The notes: generated by a model not told the origin, from the sequence alone. Shown: positions 27,062 through 37,012, numbered from the stretch's first letter. The stretch: 64,000 nucleotides of DNA from Cohnella cholangitidis (GCF_014107495.1 NZ_CP041969.1:4079501-4143500); one strand, 5' to 3'. Numbers and translations: made by a program.

Positions 27062-28119
27062 CTATTTCGTTACGCTCATGAAATCTACCGTATAAGAAAG
27101 AGTGACGTTCAAGCCTTTTTTGGATTGAAGTCCGGTAATGGTCACCGAGAAACGATCCCCTGCTTTGTACTCGTCGATGCCGTTCGGTCGGAAAATGATC
27201 GCGGCTCCCGAGCCGAAGGGGCTGGATTCCACGTTGAAGTACGCTCCTTGCTCGGTTACTTTGTCGTTTTTGTAGTTCAATTTCCATACTCGGTTATCCC
27301 TTAATCTCTTAAGCGTCAGCTTAATGTTTTTTTTCGCCGGATTTTTGAATTTATCCATGTTGAGGCTGACTGACCAGGCATAGCGGGGACCGAACACCTC
27401 TATCGGAAACGATCCTTGAGCGGGATAGGCGATGAAGTTATTATCCACGGCCTTGGATCTACTCTGATCGAAGACTTGCAGGGCGGAATAAAACCATTCA
27501 TCCTCGCCCTGGGCCAATCCGAGGCGACCTTCTTAAGCGCTGGGTTAAGAATCCACCTGCGGTGTCCGAGTCTGTCAAGATTGTTCGTATCGGAGTCTTC
27601 CATATAGGCGTCGATCGACCGGACGACGATATGATCGTCATATCCGTAGGAGGCATAGATATTGGCGCTGGAAGTGGACTTATAGCCTTTGGCGTAAAAG
27701 TCTTTCGGCATATCGTCGGGTTTCGCCGGCGTGTGGCTGAACTCGCCTTCCGCAGCAAGCAATACGGAGCCGTATTGGGCTAGGACGTTCAGATCGCCCG
27801 CGGAAGTCACGTCGTAAGGAAGACCGCTGATGAAGCGATAGAAGTTCACGGCATTAACGCCGTCTTGAATATACTGCGCGTCCAGACTGCCCGGCGAGTA
27901 AGGAGCGGCAACGGACGGCTCGGTTACGAAGGGCTCGCGATCGGCTTCGGACGGAACCATGAGCTTGTTCCACTGGGCCAAGATGTCCTTGTCCGTGCGG
28001 GTCGGCAGTCCGCTCTTCGTAATGGAAGCCGCGGCGAACGCTTGCCCCGGATGAGCCGGCAGGACAAGGGCAAGCAGAAGAGCCAGAGTCAGGGAGATAG
28101 AGCTAAGCTTTCGTTTCAT
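27062..28119 (-). pseudogene. CAP-domain secreted protein, split by a frameshift near 27525
   Basis: Signal peptide MKRKLSSISLTLALLLALVL, then a CAP (SCP/PR-1) domain: VNAVNFYRFISGLPYDV, EGEFSHTP, SSANIYASYG, DRLGHRRWILNPALKKV. After KKV this frame drifts into unrelated sequence and stops at 27400. The next frame continues exactly where the family should: GLGLAQGEDEWFYSALQVFD and onwards to 27062. One base missing near 27525 (C on the plus strand) explains the break. The whole would be about 350 residues, with a C-terminal beta domain. Either a real pseudogene or an assembly error. Confidence 0.8.
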
Positions 28120-28195
28120 GATGTCATCTCGCTTTCATAGAGGCTTGTACTTCACCCTAAAGAAATTCGCCGCAAAACAAATTTTTCCTTTCCGC

Positions 28196-28224
28196 TTGAC
28201 GAAGATAGAATGACCTTGTATAGT
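28196..28224 (+). promoter_or_regulatory. Sigma-A promoter of the YtrA-type ABC operon
   Basis: TTGACG (28196-28201), 17-bp spacer, TATAGT (28219-28224). Confidence 0.75.
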
Positions 28225-28244
28225 GTGTATATGGATATACACAC
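28223..28244 (+). promoter_or_regulatory. YtrA/GntR-type operator palindrome
   Basis: GTGTGTATAT-GG-ATATACACAC is perfect over 10-bp arms and begins at the end of the -10 element. A short GntR regulator of the YtrA subfamily is encoded in the operon, so autoregulation through this site is likely. Confidence 0.75.
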
Positions 28245-28274
28245 ATAAACACTGTGCGCAGGAGGATAACCCCG

Positions 28275-29015
28275 ATGAACGAGCGGCAAGGAGTTAAACA
28301 CATTGGTTCCTACATATGGAGAAGGGATCGGCTAGGCATTCTGTTCACTCTGCTGTTCGCCGTTTACATGGGAGCGGTGATAGGTCCGAACATGAACGCG
28401 GTATGGGACGCGGACATGGACGGAGAAGCCGTGACTCCGTTCCTTAAGGGCATAACCGATTGGTTATACTTGACGATGTTCCCGGTATACGGAATGGTCA
28501 TGAACAAATCGGCGATGGGAATGTGGAGGGACGACCACTACTCGAAGAGGCTTGCCCATTGGCGAACGATGCCCATCCCGCTAGCCTCCATCGTGCAGGG
28601 AAGATATTTGCAGATGGCTCTTACTTTGCCGGTGATCGGAACGGTATTCCTGTTTCTCCAGTACTTGATCGCCTCGGGTCTAAGAGAAGCGGTAACGCCG
28701 GTACAGTGGGTGGAGAACGGGATCGTATGGATGTGTTATTCTTTCGCCGCCAATGCTTTGTATATTTGGTTCGAGCTAGGGTTCAGCGGCAGAAAATACG
28801 TTCAGTTTTACATGGGGTACATGATACTGATGGCGGTTATCGTAACGATCTTTACTTGGCAGGGCATTCACTTGTTCCAAGAGGCTATAGGGGTTATCGA
28901 CAAGGGATACGGCTTGATTCTGATCGCGGTCGCGGCGATCGCGGCGATCGTTGCCACACGGATCGGTTATAGGGCGACGATCAATCGGATAAAAGAGAGA
29001 TCAATGACGTTCTAG
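28275..29015 (+). CDS. ABC-2-type membrane protein of the YtrA cluster
   Basis: 246 residues with about six helices (RLGILFTLLFAVYMGAV, LYLTMFPVYGMVMN, LTLPVIGTVFLFLQYLIA, ILMAVIVTIFTW, LILIAVAAIAAIVA). No named motif is seen. It is probably the permease half for the ATPase encoded at 29448. ATG 28275 lies 10 bases after AGGAGG (28259-28264); the frame upstream is open but lacks a ribosome site. Confidence 0.7.
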   Translation: MNERQGVKHIGSYIWRRDRLGILFTLLFAVYMGAVIGPNMNAVWDADMDGEAVTPFLKGITDWLYLTMFPVYGMVMNKSAMGMWRDDHYSKRLAHWRTMPIPLASIVQGRYLQMALTLPVIGTVFLFLQYLIASGLREAVTPVQWVENGIVWMCYSFAANALYIWFELGFSGRKYVQFYMGYMILMAVIVTIFTWQGIHLFQEAIGVIDKGYGLILIAVAAIAAIVATRIGYRATINRIKERSMTF

Positions 29016-29043
29016 TCCAATAAGGTGGAAGTGAGGTGAGCTT

Positions 29044-29445
29044 GTGTGGCTGCCGATACGCATAGATGAACAACGTCCCGAACCGCTCTACCATCAAATT
29101 GAGGTGCAGCTTCGCGGGCTCATACTCGGCGGGCAGTTGGCGGAAGGAACGCTTCTTCCCTCCATACGGGAACTAGCGGTTTCGTTGAAGTGCAGCGCGA
29201 TTACCGTCCGAAGAGTGTATCAGGATTTGGAGAACGAGGGTTTGATCCGGACGAGGCAAGGAACGGGAACTTTCGTCGCGGGAGTAGGCTCCGTCGTACG
29301 GGACGAGCATCGGCTGGAACGCGCGAGCGAAGAGCTCGAACGCGCGGTGGAAGCGGGGCTCCAGCTCAACTGCAAGCTTGAAGAGCTGGAAAACGCGTTT
29401 CAACGGATCATTCATAGAAAACGCGCAGAAGGCAAGGGGGGATAA
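29044..29445 (+). CDS. GntR-family regulator, YtrA subfamily
   Basis: 133 residues. A GntR winged helix (EPLYHQIEVQLRGLILGGQL, GTLLPSIRELAVSLKCSAIT, RRVYQDLENEGLIRTRQGTGTFV) is followed by only a short helical dimerisation tail, which defines the YtrA type. Such regulators repress the ABC genes with which they are cotranscribed, often in response to wall-active agents. It starts at GTG 29044. Confidence 0.9.
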   Translation: MWLPIRIDEQRPEPLYHQIEVQLRGLILGGQLAEGTLLPSIRELAVSLKCSAITVRRVYQDLENEGLIRTRQGTGTFVAGVGSVVRDEHRLERASEELERAVEAGLQLNCKLEELENAFQRIIHRKRAEGKGG

Positions 29446-29447
29446 CG

Positions 29448-30371
29448 ATGACGCTTATGGATACGGAAACCGCGATTTCTTTGCGAGGGGTGAAATTGCA
29501 GCATGACAAATTCGTGCTGGGTCCCCTCCAGTGCGAGATTCCCAGGGGAATGGTGACGGCGATCGTCGGGCCGAACGGCTCGGGGAAGAGCACGCTCTTC
29601 CGTACTCTGCTGGGACTGGAGCCGGTTCAAGAGGGAGAAGCCGAAGTGCTCGGAGTCCGCTTGAACGGCGACCAAGGCGATAGCTTCAAATCCAGAATCG
29701 GGTTTCTGTCGGAGAATCCGCATACCCACGAGAACCATTTTACCGCCGACGAGAAGGCGAAATTCGCTTCCCATTGGTATCCAAGCTGGGATTGGGAGAG
29801 ATACCGCAAATACATGCGTCATTTCGACGTCGACGGCGGCGTAAAATTAGCTAAGTTGTCCAAAGGAATGCGCCGCAAAGCGGAGCTGTCCATCGCGATG
29901 GCGCATGATCCGGAGCTGTTGCTGCTCGACGAGCCTTCCTCGGGGCTTGACCCGTTCGCTTGGAAAACGATGTTGGACGCGCTCCAAAAGTATATGGAGG
30001 AGAACGATCGGACGCTTGTTCTCGCGACCCACATCATGGAAGAAATTCGACGGTTGGCCGACTACATTCTATTTATTTACCGCGGACGCATTCTCGGCTT
30101 GTACGAGAAGGATCGCCTGCTGGACGACTGGAGAACGTTGCTCGTGCAACTGGAGCCGGGAACGGGAACGAGCGGCGATGCGCTGCTGCGTACTCCGGGA
30201 TTACAAGGAATGACGGAAGCTGGCTCGGGCGTCTATCGCTTGGAAGTAAACGAGCCCGAGCAAGGAGAAGCTTACTGCCGATCCTGCGGATTTCAAATAC
30301 TGGCCGTCCAACGCATGGAATTGGAAGACATACTAAGCTGTTTGATTCGGAAGGAGGAAGCTAAACGATGA
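29448..30371 (+). CDS. ABC transporter ATPase (YtrB-like)
   Basis: 307 residues. Walker A GPNGSGKST, signature LSKGMRRKAELS, Walker B LLLLDEPSSGLD and the H-loop LATHIME are all present. The C-terminal 90 residues are variable. It starts 2 bp after the regulator gene, with the ribosome site AAGGGGGG in the regulator's end. Likely partner: the membrane protein at 28275. Confidence 0.9.
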   Translation: MTLMDTETAISLRGVKLQHDKFVLGPLQCEIPRGMVTAIVGPNGSGKSTLFRTLLGLEPVQEGEAEVLGVRLNGDQGDSFKSRIGFLSENPHTHENHFTADEKAKFASHWYPSWDWERYRKYMRHFDVDGGVKLAKLSKGMRRKAELSIAMAHDPELLLLDEPSSGLDPFAWKTMLDALQKYMEENDRTLVLATHIMEEIRRLADYILFIYRGRILGLYEKDRLLDDWRTLLVQLEPGTGTSGDALLRTPGLQGMTEAGSGVYRLEVNEPEQGEAYCRSCGFQILAVQRMELEDILSCLIRKEEAKR

Positions 30372-31273
30372 ATTCGCTTATAGTAGATAACATTATTAAG
30401 AATTATGGGGACAAAACGGCCGTGAACGGCCTTAGCTTCGAGGTGTCGGAGGGTGAAATTTACGGATTGCTCGGAGCCAACGGCGCGGGCAAAACGACCA
30501 CGATGCGCATGGTTTTGGGACTGATATTGCCGGATCAAGGAGACATTCGGTACCTAGGCAAGCCATACGGCCAGGAACAGCTCAGCATGCTCGGATATTT
30601 GCCGGAGGAGAGAGGCATGTATCCGAAAATCAAAGTCAGCGATCAAATCATTTATTTGGCCCAGCTTCGCGGAATGTCCCGCCAAGATGCCGACAAGAAC
30701 CTCAAGCGTTGGCTGGAGAAGTTCCAAGTGCCCGAGTATTACAACAAGAAAGTCGAAGAGCTGTCCAAAGGAAACCAGCAGAAAATCCAGTTTATCGCCG
30801 CAGTTATCCATAATCCAAAAATTCTTATTCTCGACGAAGCGTTCAGCGGCCTCGATCCGGTTAACGTAGAATTGCTGAAATCCACGGTCAAGGAGCTTCG
30901 CGACGGGGGAACGAGCATCCTGTTCTCCACCCACCGGATGGAACACGTCGAAGAGCTGTGCCGCAACATCACGATCATGCACAAGTCGAATCCGGTACTG
31001 CAAGGGCCGATCAAGGACATCAAGAAGAAGTTCCCGCAGGAGAGAGTCGTCGTCGCCGCGGAGCACGAGCTGAGAGGCTTGGAGTCGGTGGCGGGAGTGA
31101 ACCAAGTGATCCGCCATGAGCACGGTGGCTACGAGTTGAAGGTGAGCTCGCCGGAAGTAGGGCAACTCGTTCTGCATCACGCCCTGTCCCAAGGACAAGT
31201 AACGCGCTTCGAGGTTATGGAACCGACGTTAAACGAAATCTTCATTAAGACGGTAGGTGAGAGCAATGAATAA
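30368..31273 (+). CDS. ABC transporter ATPase (NatA/YhaQ-like)
   Basis: 301 residues. Walker A GANGAGKTT, signature LSKGNQQKIQ, Walker B ILILDEAFSGLD and H-loop FSTHRME. The DUF4162-type C-terminal part ends in TLNEIFIKTVG, as in NatA-like exporters. It overlaps the previous gene by 4 bases (ATGA) and the next by 8, so it pairs with the NatB-like permease. Confidence 0.9.
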   Translation: MNSLIVDNIIKNYGDKTAVNGLSFEVSEGEIYGLLGANGAGKTTTMRMVLGLILPDQGDIRYLGKPYGQEQLSMLGYLPEERGMYPKIKVSDQIIYLAQLRGMSRQDADKNLKRWLEKFQVPEYYNKKVEELSKGNQQKIQFIAAVIHNPKILILDEAFSGLDPVNVELLKSTVKELRDGGTSILFSTHRMEHVEELCRNITIMHKSNPVLQGPIKDIKKKFPQERVVVAAEHELRGLESVAGVNQVIRHEHGGYELKVSSPEVGQLVLHHALSQGQVTRFEVMEPTLNEIFIKTVGESNE

Positions 31274-32531
31274 TAGCTTATGGACAGTCATGTCGTTCAC
31301 GATGCGCAATAAGCTTCGCAGCAAAGCCTTCATCATCATGACGGTCGTGCTGGCGGTGTTGCTCATCGTCGTCGGTAATCTTCCTTACCTGATCGACAAG
31401 CTGGGCGGCGGAGATAAAGTAACGAAAGTCGGTTACGCCGAAGGGCAGCAGGCGCAAGTTATCGAAGGGCTTCAAGATTACTTCGCGAAGCTTCCCGATG
31501 CCAAAATCGAGCTAGTGTCCCAGTCATCGGAAGAGGAATTGAAAAAGGCGTTGGAGAACGGGGATGTCAGCGGCTACCTGACTTTTACGGACGATTCTTC
31601 GCTTGGATTCCCGAAAACGGTCTATAACGCGAAGAGCGCCTTCGAAGGCGGAACGTCGTCAACCTTGGCGACCGCGCTGCAATTGGTCAAGAATAACATC
31701 ATCACCGAGGATGCCGGATTGAGCAAAGAACAGAAGGCCCAATTGGATGCTCAGGTCTCATTCGATACCAACAAGGTAAGTTTCTCGAACGAAAAGGGCA
31801 AAACCGAGGAAGAGCAAGGCATGGCGATCGGATTGACTTACGCAATGATCATTCTGCTGTTCATGGCAGTCATGATTACGGGGCAATTGATCGCGACCGA
31901 GATTACGGCGGAGAAGAGCTCCCGCGTCATGGAGATTATCGTAACGAGCGTGTCTCCTCTGAAGCAGATGTGGGGTAAAATCCTCGGGACGTTCTTCGTG
32001 GCCATCATTCAAATCGTCATCCTGATCGGCGCGTTCGTCATCAATCTGACGATGCCGCAGAATGCGGATTCCCTCGACAAGTTCGGAATCGATCTAAGCG
32101 TGCTCGATACGAATCTGGTTATCTACGCCATTCTGTTCTATCTGGCCGGATTTTTCCTCTATGCGACGCTGTTCGCCGCGGTCGGCTCCATCGTCAGCCG
32201 CACGGAGGATCTCGGTCAAGCGGTAATGCCGATTACGATGATTACGCTAGTCGGATTCTATATCGCCATGTTCGGCCTGACGCATCCCGATCATGTTCTG
32301 ATCCAAGTGTGCCAGTACATCCCGTTCTTCTCCCCGTTCCTCATGTTCCTGAGAATCGGGCTATCGGAACCGGCTTGGTGGGAAATCGCGTTGTCCGTCG
32401 GAATCCTGATCGCTTCGATCCTCGCGATCGGCTGGTTATCCGCGAAGATCTATCGCGTCGGCGTGCTGATGTACGGAAAACGTCCTTCGGTCAAAGAGAT
32501 CATTAAAGCCATGAAAGCTTATAAAGTATAA
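31266..32531 (+). CDS. ABC-2 permease (NatB/YhaP-like)
   Basis: 421 residues. One N-terminal helix (AFIIMTVVLAVLLIVVGNL), a large extracellular domain of about 150 residues, then five or six helices (AMIILLFMAVMITGQLIA, EKSSRVMEIIVTSVSP, QMWGKILGTF). This is the layout of NatB-type sodium or drug exporters. ATG 31266 is preferred over GTG 31257. Confidence 0.88.
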   Translation: MNNSLWTVMSFTMRNKLRSKAFIIMTVVLAVLLIVVGNLPYLIDKLGGGDKVTKVGYAEGQQAQVIEGLQDYFAKLPDAKIELVSQSSEEELKKALENGDVSGYLTFTDDSSLGFPKTVYNAKSAFEGGTSSTLATALQLVKNNIITEDAGLSKEQKAQLDAQVSFDTNKVSFSNEKGKTEEEQGMAIGLTYAMIILLFMAVMITGQLIATEITAEKSSRVMEIIVTSVSPLKQMWGKILGTFFVAIIQIVILIGAFVINLTMPQNADSLDKFGIDLSVLDTNLVIYAILFYLAGFFLYATLFAAVGSIVSRTEDLGQAVMPITMITLVGFYIAMFGLTHPDHVLIQVCQYIPFFSPFLMFLRIGLSEPAWWEIALSVGILIASILAIGWLSAKIYRVGVLMYGKRPSVKEIIKAMKAYKV

Positions 32532-32547
32532 GGGGGGACAATGAACG

Positions 32548-32748
32548 ATGCTCAAGAAGATGACTAAAAACCAAGTTCTCTTTATCCAACTGGCGTCTTT
32601 CGTAATTTTCATCGCTTTTCTGATCATGAACCGTTACGACGGCCAAATCCCGGATTTCGTGCAGGGTATGGCTTTAGGAATGTGTACGACCGGTTTCGTC
32701 GTTGTTCTGTTCAAGCATAAGCTGCTGAAGAGCGCAGCCAAAGCGTAA
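32548..32748 (+). CDS. Small two-helix membrane protein
   Basis: 66 residues: MLKKMTKNQVLFIQLASFVI, a second hydrophobic segment (MALGMCTTGFVVVLFKHKLL) and a basic C-terminus. Unknown function. A run of G (AAGGGGGG) about 10 bases before the ATG is the ribosome site. Last gene of the YtrA-type operon, before the terminator. Confidence 0.75.
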   Translation: MLKKMTKNQVLFIQLASFVIFIAFLIMNRYDGQIPDFVQGMALGMCTTGFVVVLFKHKLLKSAAKA

Positions 32749-32761
32749 CAAAAGAGAACGC

Positions 32762-32808
32762 CGGAAAGCCCGACCTAATGCCGCCAAGGCAAGAGGTTGG
32801 GCTTTCCG
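32762..32808 (+). terminator. Terminator after the YtrA-type operon (copy 1 of a repeated hairpin)
   Basis: CGGAAAGCCCGACCT (32762-32776) pairs with AGGTTGGGCTTTCCG (32794-32808) with one wobble. The loop AATGCC...AAGGC and the stem are nearly the same as the hairpin at 46323-46377. Confidence 0.85.
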
Positions 32809-32900
32809 CCTAAATATCGTTCCTTTCTACTCCGGTTTATATTAGAATGTTAAACATGTTTAAAAAACCAGAACAGTTGCGAATAGGGTGAACCTATAAA

Positions 32901-33692
32901 ATGGAACTCAAAATCATGACATTCAACTTGCGGGTGAACACGTCGATCGACGGCGATAACGCTTGGCCTTATCGTATCCGACATGTTGCCGATCTCGTGC
33001 GGAAAGCCGAACCGCTCATTATCGGGACGCAGGAAGGCCGGTACGATATGCTGCGCGATCTGGACCGGGAATTGCCCGGCTATAGCCGGTTGGGCGAAGG
33101 ACGGAGCGGCTATGAGAGCGGCGATCCGCGGATGGACGAGTGTTGCGCGATTTACTATCGGCATGATCTCTTTAAAGCTATTAGGCATGGACAGTTCTCG
33201 TTATCCGAAACGCCGGAAATCCCTGCAAGCGTAAGCTGGGACAGCAGTTATCCGCGTTTCTGCACTTGGGCGTGCTTGGAGCGGATCGATGAATCCGGAC
33301 GGCGCTTATACGTCTACAATACTCACTTCGATCATGAGAGCCGGCTTGCCCGCGAGAAGAGCGCTAAGCTGCTTCTTGATCGAATCACGCGCTGCCAAGC
33401 GGAAGAGGGGCTTCCCGTTCTATTGACGGGAGACTTCAACTCCTTCCCGGATAATCCGGCGATCGCGACATTGCGGCAAAACCTTGTAGATGCTTACCTG
33501 GCGCATCCGGAGCCGATCGGCCGAACCTTCCATGATTTCGAAGGCGGAGTCGAAGGCGAGCCTATCGACTATCTGTTTTTCACCCGGGACGTTTTCCTCT
33601 TGGAAACGACCGTTTATCGGGATGAATATGAAGGGAAGTACCCTTCCGACCATTATCCGATCGCGGCTCGAGTGTTGCTCAATAGGAAGTAG
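32901..33692 (+). CDS. Endonuclease/exonuclease/phosphatase-family hydrolase
   Basis: 263 residues of the EEP (DNase I-like) fold: MTFNLRVNT with the metal-binding Asn, IGTQEG with the metal-binding Glu, YVYNTHFDHES, LTGDFNSFPDNPAI and the final SDHYPIAARV. All catalytic residues are in place. No signal peptide, so it acts in the cytoplasm; the substrate (nucleic acid, sugar phosphate or lipid) cannot be told. It is a single-gene unit between two terminators. Confidence 0.88.
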   Translation: MELKIMTFNLRVNTSIDGDNAWPYRIRHVADLVRKAEPLIIGTQEGRYDMLRDLDRELPGYSRLGEGRSGYESGDPRMDECCAIYYRHDLFKAIRHGQFSLSETPEIPASVSWDSSYPRFCTWACLERIDESGRRLYVYNTHFDHESRLAREKSAKLLLDRITRCQAEEGLPVLLTGDFNSFPDNPAIATLRQNLVDAYLAHPEPIGRTFHDFEGGVEGEPIDYLFFTRDVFLLETTVYRDEYEGKYPSDHYPIAARVLLNRK

Positions 33693-33693
33693 G

Positions 33694-33735
33694 AAAACCT
33701 TGATAGGCCAATCTGTCGGCCTATCAAGGTTTTTT
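33694..33735 (+). terminator. Terminator after the EEP gene
   Basis: AAAACCTTGATAGGCC (33694-33709) pairs perfectly over 16 bp with 33718-33733, followed by further T. Confidence 0.92.
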
Positions 33736-33839
33736 ACTGTTTGCCGAGATTCGGATCATAGGCTTATACTTGTGGTGCTGCTATCAAACTCATCCGTTTC
33801 GGCATAAATTAGGTGGTCGCAACCAAAGGGGGACCCGCG

Positions 33840-35662
33840 ATGAGGATATGGAACACGCGTACTTTTCAATCGAAATTGCTGATCGTATTATGCTTGCTCT
33901 GTATTCTTCCGACGATATCTCTCGGCTGGCTCGCTTATCAGAAATCGGTTGACTCTTTAGAACGCAAAGTCATTGAGGATCTCAAGGTGATCATCGGCCA
34001 ATTCGATAATACGCTCGCTACGCAAGTGGAGGGACTGGATCGATTCAGTACGCTTCCGTACGCAACGGAAGAGCTCATTGACATTGCCGCGTCTCCAAGC
34101 GCGCCGACCGAACAATGGGATTTGGCGGAGCTGAACAAGCAGCAGCGCCTGATCGAATTGATTTCCTCTTATCCTTCCGTAAATAGGATGATTGAAGCCA
34201 TGCTGTTCTATGGCGTTAACGGCAGCATTTACGGGTATCGGGTCAGCGGCTTCAAATCGATCGATAAGTCCGGCAGTCCATCCGACGAACAATGGTTCAA
34301 GGATGCGGTTCAAAAGAACGGAGCCCTGGTAATATCCGGTCTGCGCAGCGAAACCCAATTCAGCGACGAACCGTTCGAGACGATCACGATTGCGCGAATG
34401 TTGGTGGATCGCAAGTATGCTCCGGCAGCCGTCATCGCCGTCGACGTCAAACCCGACTTTATCGCGAAGACCGTCCAATCGCTCGGTTTTCAGAACGTCC
34501 ATGTGACGGTAGCCGGACCCTACGGAGAGGTTTACACGACGAATCCCGCCATTTCCAAAGAACTCCTTAACAAAGATACCGATTTGAGTCGCGATACCAT
34601 TAGGCCATTGCCCGTAACGATCGACACGAGAATCAATGGAGAGACGGAGAAGTGGAGCGGCGTCAAAAAATACAATGATTATACGGGATGGACAACCTAT
34701 TTGCTTGTCGATCGTAAAGAGCTTTTAAAAGAGAGCGCTGTCATCAAGGATTATTCCGTTTTCGTAGTGGTGTTGATCTGCGTGGCCACCGCGATATTAT
34801 CATGGTTGCTGGCCCGAGGGCTATCCAAGCCGATCAGGGGACTTATTCGATCCATGCAGGCGGTTGAAAAAGGACTCTTCGTGCTGCCGGCGACCCTGTT
34901 GAAGCTCGGAAAGACGAATTCGGCCAATTGCTTCTCCGTTATAATCGGATGGTCGTACGATTGGAGGAAATGGTCAATTCAATCAGCCAATCGGAACGGT
35001 TAAAAAGGGAAGCCGAGTTGAACGCTCTTAGAGCCAGAATAAATCCGCATTTCCTTCATAATACGATCAATTCGATTCGGATGCTTGCCATTCTCCAAGA
35101 TTCGGATCAAATCGCCGATCTTCTTCGCGCGTTCAGCCAGCTGTTGAACTCCAATATGAAGCTTGATCAAGAACTTATAACGATTCGCGAAGAGATCGTG
35201 TTCTTGAAAGATTACTTGCAACTGATGGAGCTGCGTTACACGGAGAAATTCTCGGTCGAATGGCGCATCCAAGACGAGACCCGGAATGCGTTGATTCCGG
35301 CGATGATCTTGCAACCGATCGTGGAAAACGCGATTTTCCACGGGGCCGCCGGAATTAACGATCGGGTTCATATCGTCATCTCGGCGGAGGTATCCGCGGA
35401 CGGAAGCCAATTGCAGTTGTGCATTGCGGACGACGGGATCGGAATGGATGCGGAGAAAGTCGCAAAATTGAATGAGGACAAATACGGTACGGACAATCGG
35501 AATATCGGTATCGGCAATGTCCGTGACCGCATTGGATTCCGGTTTGGCCGACAATACGGATTGTCGATAGAAAGCCAGGTTGGACAAGGAGTCAAGGTCA
35601 AACTTAGCATGCCTTTCATAGGGGGTGACAAATTTGTGGAAGATGATGGTCGTAGAGGATGA
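33840..35662 (+). pseudogene. YesM-type sensor histidine kinase, split by a frameshift near 34880
   Basis: First part (33840-about 34880): transmembrane helix near residue 15, an extracellular Cache-like sensor domain (DEQWFKDAVQKNG, GWTTYLLVDRKELL), second helix VFVVVLICVATAILSWLLA, and the start of HAMP (LSKPIRGLIRSMQAVEKG). The frame then drifts. The other frame resumes the HAMP with VEARKDEFGQLLLRYNRMV and goes on to INPHFLHNTINSIRML (phospho-acceptor His), LQPIVENAIFHGA (N box) and DDGIGMDAEKV (G1). One missing base near 34878-34881 accounts for the break. ATG 33840 follows AAGGGGG by 8 bases. It overlaps the YesN-type regulator gene. Real decay or sequencing indel is open. Confidence 0.82.
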
Positions 35663-36827
35663 GTCTATCGTTCGAATCGGAATACGTCACATGATAGATT
35701 GGGAGTCGCACGGAGTAAAATGGGAACTGGAAGCTTCGAACGGAGCGGAAGCGCTTAGTTTGTTGGAGGACCGGAGCGTCGATATCGTGATGACGGATAT
35801 CCGGATGCCGGTCATGGACGGGATAGAACTGATCAAACAGCTAAAGGCGCTATACCCGGAAATTCATATTATTCTCGTGAGCAGCTACAACGACTTCGTT
35901 TACGTGCAGGAAGCCCTACGTCTTGGCGTCGTTGATTATTTGCATAAGCCGACGATGTCCAAACAAGAGATTATATCCTCCATGCAGCGGGTGATAGACA
36001 AGCTAGAACAGTCCGAACGGGCATTGGAAAACAAACAGCAGGACTCTAAGCTCGTTCTTCAAACGTTGTTAACCGCGATAACAGACGATAGCGAATTTGG
36101 AAACGATACGGGAAAAGACGAGGAAACGCTATTGCGATCGCCTCTGTTTCATGAAGGCTATTGGATTGCGGTCATTCGCCTTGAACCTGCGGATTCCTCG
36201 GACGAGCATGCCGGCATGGTCGGAAAATCGTTGTTTCCTTCGATCCAATCGCTGATTGAAGGATATGCGGTCAAAGCGGAGGGCAGCATTCTGGCCGGCA
36301 GGGACGATTCGGAGATCATATGGATGTTGCCGGCTCAAGCTATCGAGAATGCGGGGATGTTGGATGAAGGATTAAGCGAGATTCGCCGAATGGTCATGAA
36401 TCTGCTGCGCGTATCCGTCATATTCGGCTCAAGCGGCATTCATCAGCCGACTCAGCGGATCAGAATGGCTTACGACGAAGCCGTAGCCAAATTGTCGGAA
36501 CGGAATTCCGGAATCCATCAAACGATACGTCTTGCCAAGGAATACGCCGATCTTCATTTTCGCAGGGAGATCTCGCTGTCTGAATGCGCGCGGCACGTAC
36601 ACGTCAGCAGCGGTTATCTTAGCAGATTGTTCACCAAAGAGCTCGGCATGAACTTCAGCGACTACGTGACCCGCAAGAAGCTGGATGAGGCAAGGCGCAT
36701 GCTTAGCCATACCACGATGAGGATTCAAGCTATATCGGAGGAAGTCGGCTATTCGAACGCGCATTATTTCAGCAAGCAGTTCAAAGAGTATACCGGAATG
36801 ACCCCGAGCGAGTTTCGCAGAGTCTAG
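35634..36827 (+). CDS. YesN-type response regulator, receiver plus AraC HTH
   Basis: 397 residues. Receiver domain at the N-terminus: MVVEDESIVRIG (acidic pocket), VDIVMTDIRMPVMDG (phosphorylated Asp in MTDIR), LVSSYNDF and DYLHKPTM (conserved Lys). The middle is a variable linker. From about residue 295 two AraC helix-turn-helix units: REISLSECARHVHVSSGYLS and RIQAISEEVGYSNAHYFSKQ. It probably switches on the sugar transporter that follows. TTG 35634 lies 8 to 9 bases after GGGGG; GTG 35625 overlaps that site. Confidence 0.9.
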   Translation: MWKMMVVEDESIVRIGIRHMIDWESHGVKWELEASNGAEALSLLEDRSVDIVMTDIRMPVMDGIELIKQLKALYPEIHIILVSSYNDFVYVQEALRLGVVDYLHKPTMSKQEIISSMQRVIDKLEQSERALENKQQDSKLVLQTLLTAITDDSEFGNDTGKDEETLLRSPLFHEGYWIAVIRLEPADSSDEHAGMVGKSLFPSIQSLIEGYAVKAEGSILAGRDDSEIIWMLPAQAIENAGMLDEGLSEIRRMVMNLLRVSVIFGSSGIHQPTQRIRMAYDEAVAKLSERNSGIHQTIRLAKEYADLHFRREISLSECARHVHVSSGYLSRLFTKELGMNFSDYVTRKKLDEARRMLSHTTMRIQAISEEVGYSNAHYFSKQFKEYTGMTPSEFRRV

Positions 36828-36842
36828 TTGCGGATATCAAAA

Positions 36843-36873
36843 GTACAAATCGTATACGGATGGTACAATTCGT
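36843..36873 (+). promoter_or_regulatory. Direct repeat, possible YesN-type binding site
   Basis: GTACAAATCGT (36843-36853) and GTACAATTCGT (36863-36873) are 20 bp apart, two helical turns, as expected for the two HTH units of an AraC-type protein. They lie between the regulator gene and the sugar-binding protein gene. Promoter elements nearby are not clear (TATACT at 36964 is a candidate -10). Confidence 0.35.
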
Positions 36874-37012
36874 CTGCTTGACGGGAGTTCAAGGCTTAAA
36901 TCCGGTTAAAATCGTGTTAGTAATATCAATTCTGGGTCATACCAAGCTTGCCTTGCACGATTATATACTTGTTATGCAGACCATAATTGAGTGACAAGGG
37001 GATGGCACAAAA

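Noticed and set aside
34928..35662. Separate soluble histidine kinase
   Set aside because: It starts in the middle of a HAMP domain whose first half lies in the other frame immediately upstream.
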